41,204 bases of DNA from UBA4582 sp047630175 (GTDB lineage: Bacteria > Pseudomonadota > Gammaproteobacteria > Pseudomonadales > Azotimanducaceae), in the NCBI GenBank assembly GCA_047630175.1, contig JBLHVI010000030.1, forward strand, positions 1 through 41,204, written 5' to 3'. Of the stretch, positions 41,151-41,204 are shown piece after piece; the first letter of the stretch is position 1, and the number at the start of each line of letters is the position of its first letter. A program made the position numbers and the translations under genes. The notes under the pieces are model-generated. The model worked only from the letters and a program-made list of their open reading frames with translations. It had not been told where the DNA came from and did no database searches.

Positions 41151-41204
41151 ATGACGAATTTCGGCGTCCAGATATTCCCTACCGATCAAACTATCGGTCC
41201 CATT
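41151..41204 (+). CDS. LLM class (luciferase-like, F420-type) oxidoreductase (partial)
   Basis: The first 18 codons of a gene cut by the right window edge: MTNFGVQIFPTDQTIGPI. The FGVxIFPTD opening is typical of the F420-dependent LLM family TIGR03619 (for example FGVxxFPTDxxIxP). AGAGGAG lies 6 bases before the ATG. With only 18 residues the assignment is tentative; other luciferase-like monooxygenases begin in a similar way. Confidence 0.6.
   Translation, partial: MTNFGVQIFPTDQTIGPI

Noticed and set aside
1..41204. CRISPR arrays, prophage genes, complete insertion sequences, tRNA or rRNA genes
   Set aside because: None was seen on reading both strands; only the two short tandem repeats and the palindromes listed were found.

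Overview
The window is chromosomal DNA of a gammaproteobacterium, most likely a marine member of the Pseudomonadales/Cellvibrionales branch. From about 4.8 to 28.2 kb the gene order follows the Pseudomonas aeruginosa pil/obg region nearly gene for gene: pgeF-rluD / bamD-pilS-pilR / minor pilins-pilY1 / ispH-fkpB-lspA-ribF-murJ / rpsT / proB-obgE / rpmA-rplU / ispB. Base composition looks even and near 50% GC. No tRNA, rRNA, CRISPR array, complete insertion sequence or prophage was seen. Family names come from motif recognition only; no search was run.

Layout. 0-4.1 kb, minus strand: the msrP start (cut by the window edge), pssA, ilvH and ilvI, without the ilvC that usually sits between ilvH and pssA. 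4.3-7.5 kb: a DUF4124 exported protein, pgeF, rluD and the divergent lipoprotein gene bamD. 7.5-18.9 kb: type IV pilus block with the PilS/PilR two-component system and a FimT/FimU-type pseudopilin on the plus strand, facing a minus-strand cluster pilE-pilV-pilW-pilX-pilY1-(pilY2-like). 19-23.4 kb: tightly overlapping murJ-ribF-lspA-fkpB-ispH. ileS, normally between ribF and lspA, is missing, and ribF and lspA overlap by 4 bp. 23.5-28.2 kb: rpsT, proB, obgE, rpmA, rplU and divergent ispB.

28.3-32.3 kb: a DUF1643 protein, a TorF-type outer-membrane protein, a strong bidirectional terminator, and an nfeD-SPFH-SPFH membrane-domain operon with a perfect 23-bp palindrome just upstream. 32.5-36 kb: a response regulator and a 723-residue histidine kinase resembling the PdsR/PdsS pair of the proteobacterial dedicated sortase system. 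No sortase or sortase substrate is nearby, a 34-codon leader ORF precedes the regulator, and a small conserved-looking protein is divergent. 36-36.8 kb: a structured gene-free stretch and an unrecognised gene. 37-39.5 kb: an ArsR-type regulator fused to a methyltransferase domain (SahR-like) in an operon with ahcY, behind two matching 22-bp sites that bracket its predicted promoter. 39.6-41.2 kb: tesB, a 0.6-kb stretch with tandem and possible mobile-element relics, and the first 18 codons of a luciferase-like (LLM) oxidoreductase.

Most genes are housekeeping: outer-membrane assembly, translation, isoprenoid, cell-wall, branched-chain amino acid and phospholipid synthesis, and the methyl cycle. 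The least explained parts are the PdsRS-like locus without a sortase, the duplicated operator of the SahR/ahcY operon, the palindrome at nfeD-SPFH, the absence of ileS from its usual place, and the structured region at 36.0-36.26 kb.
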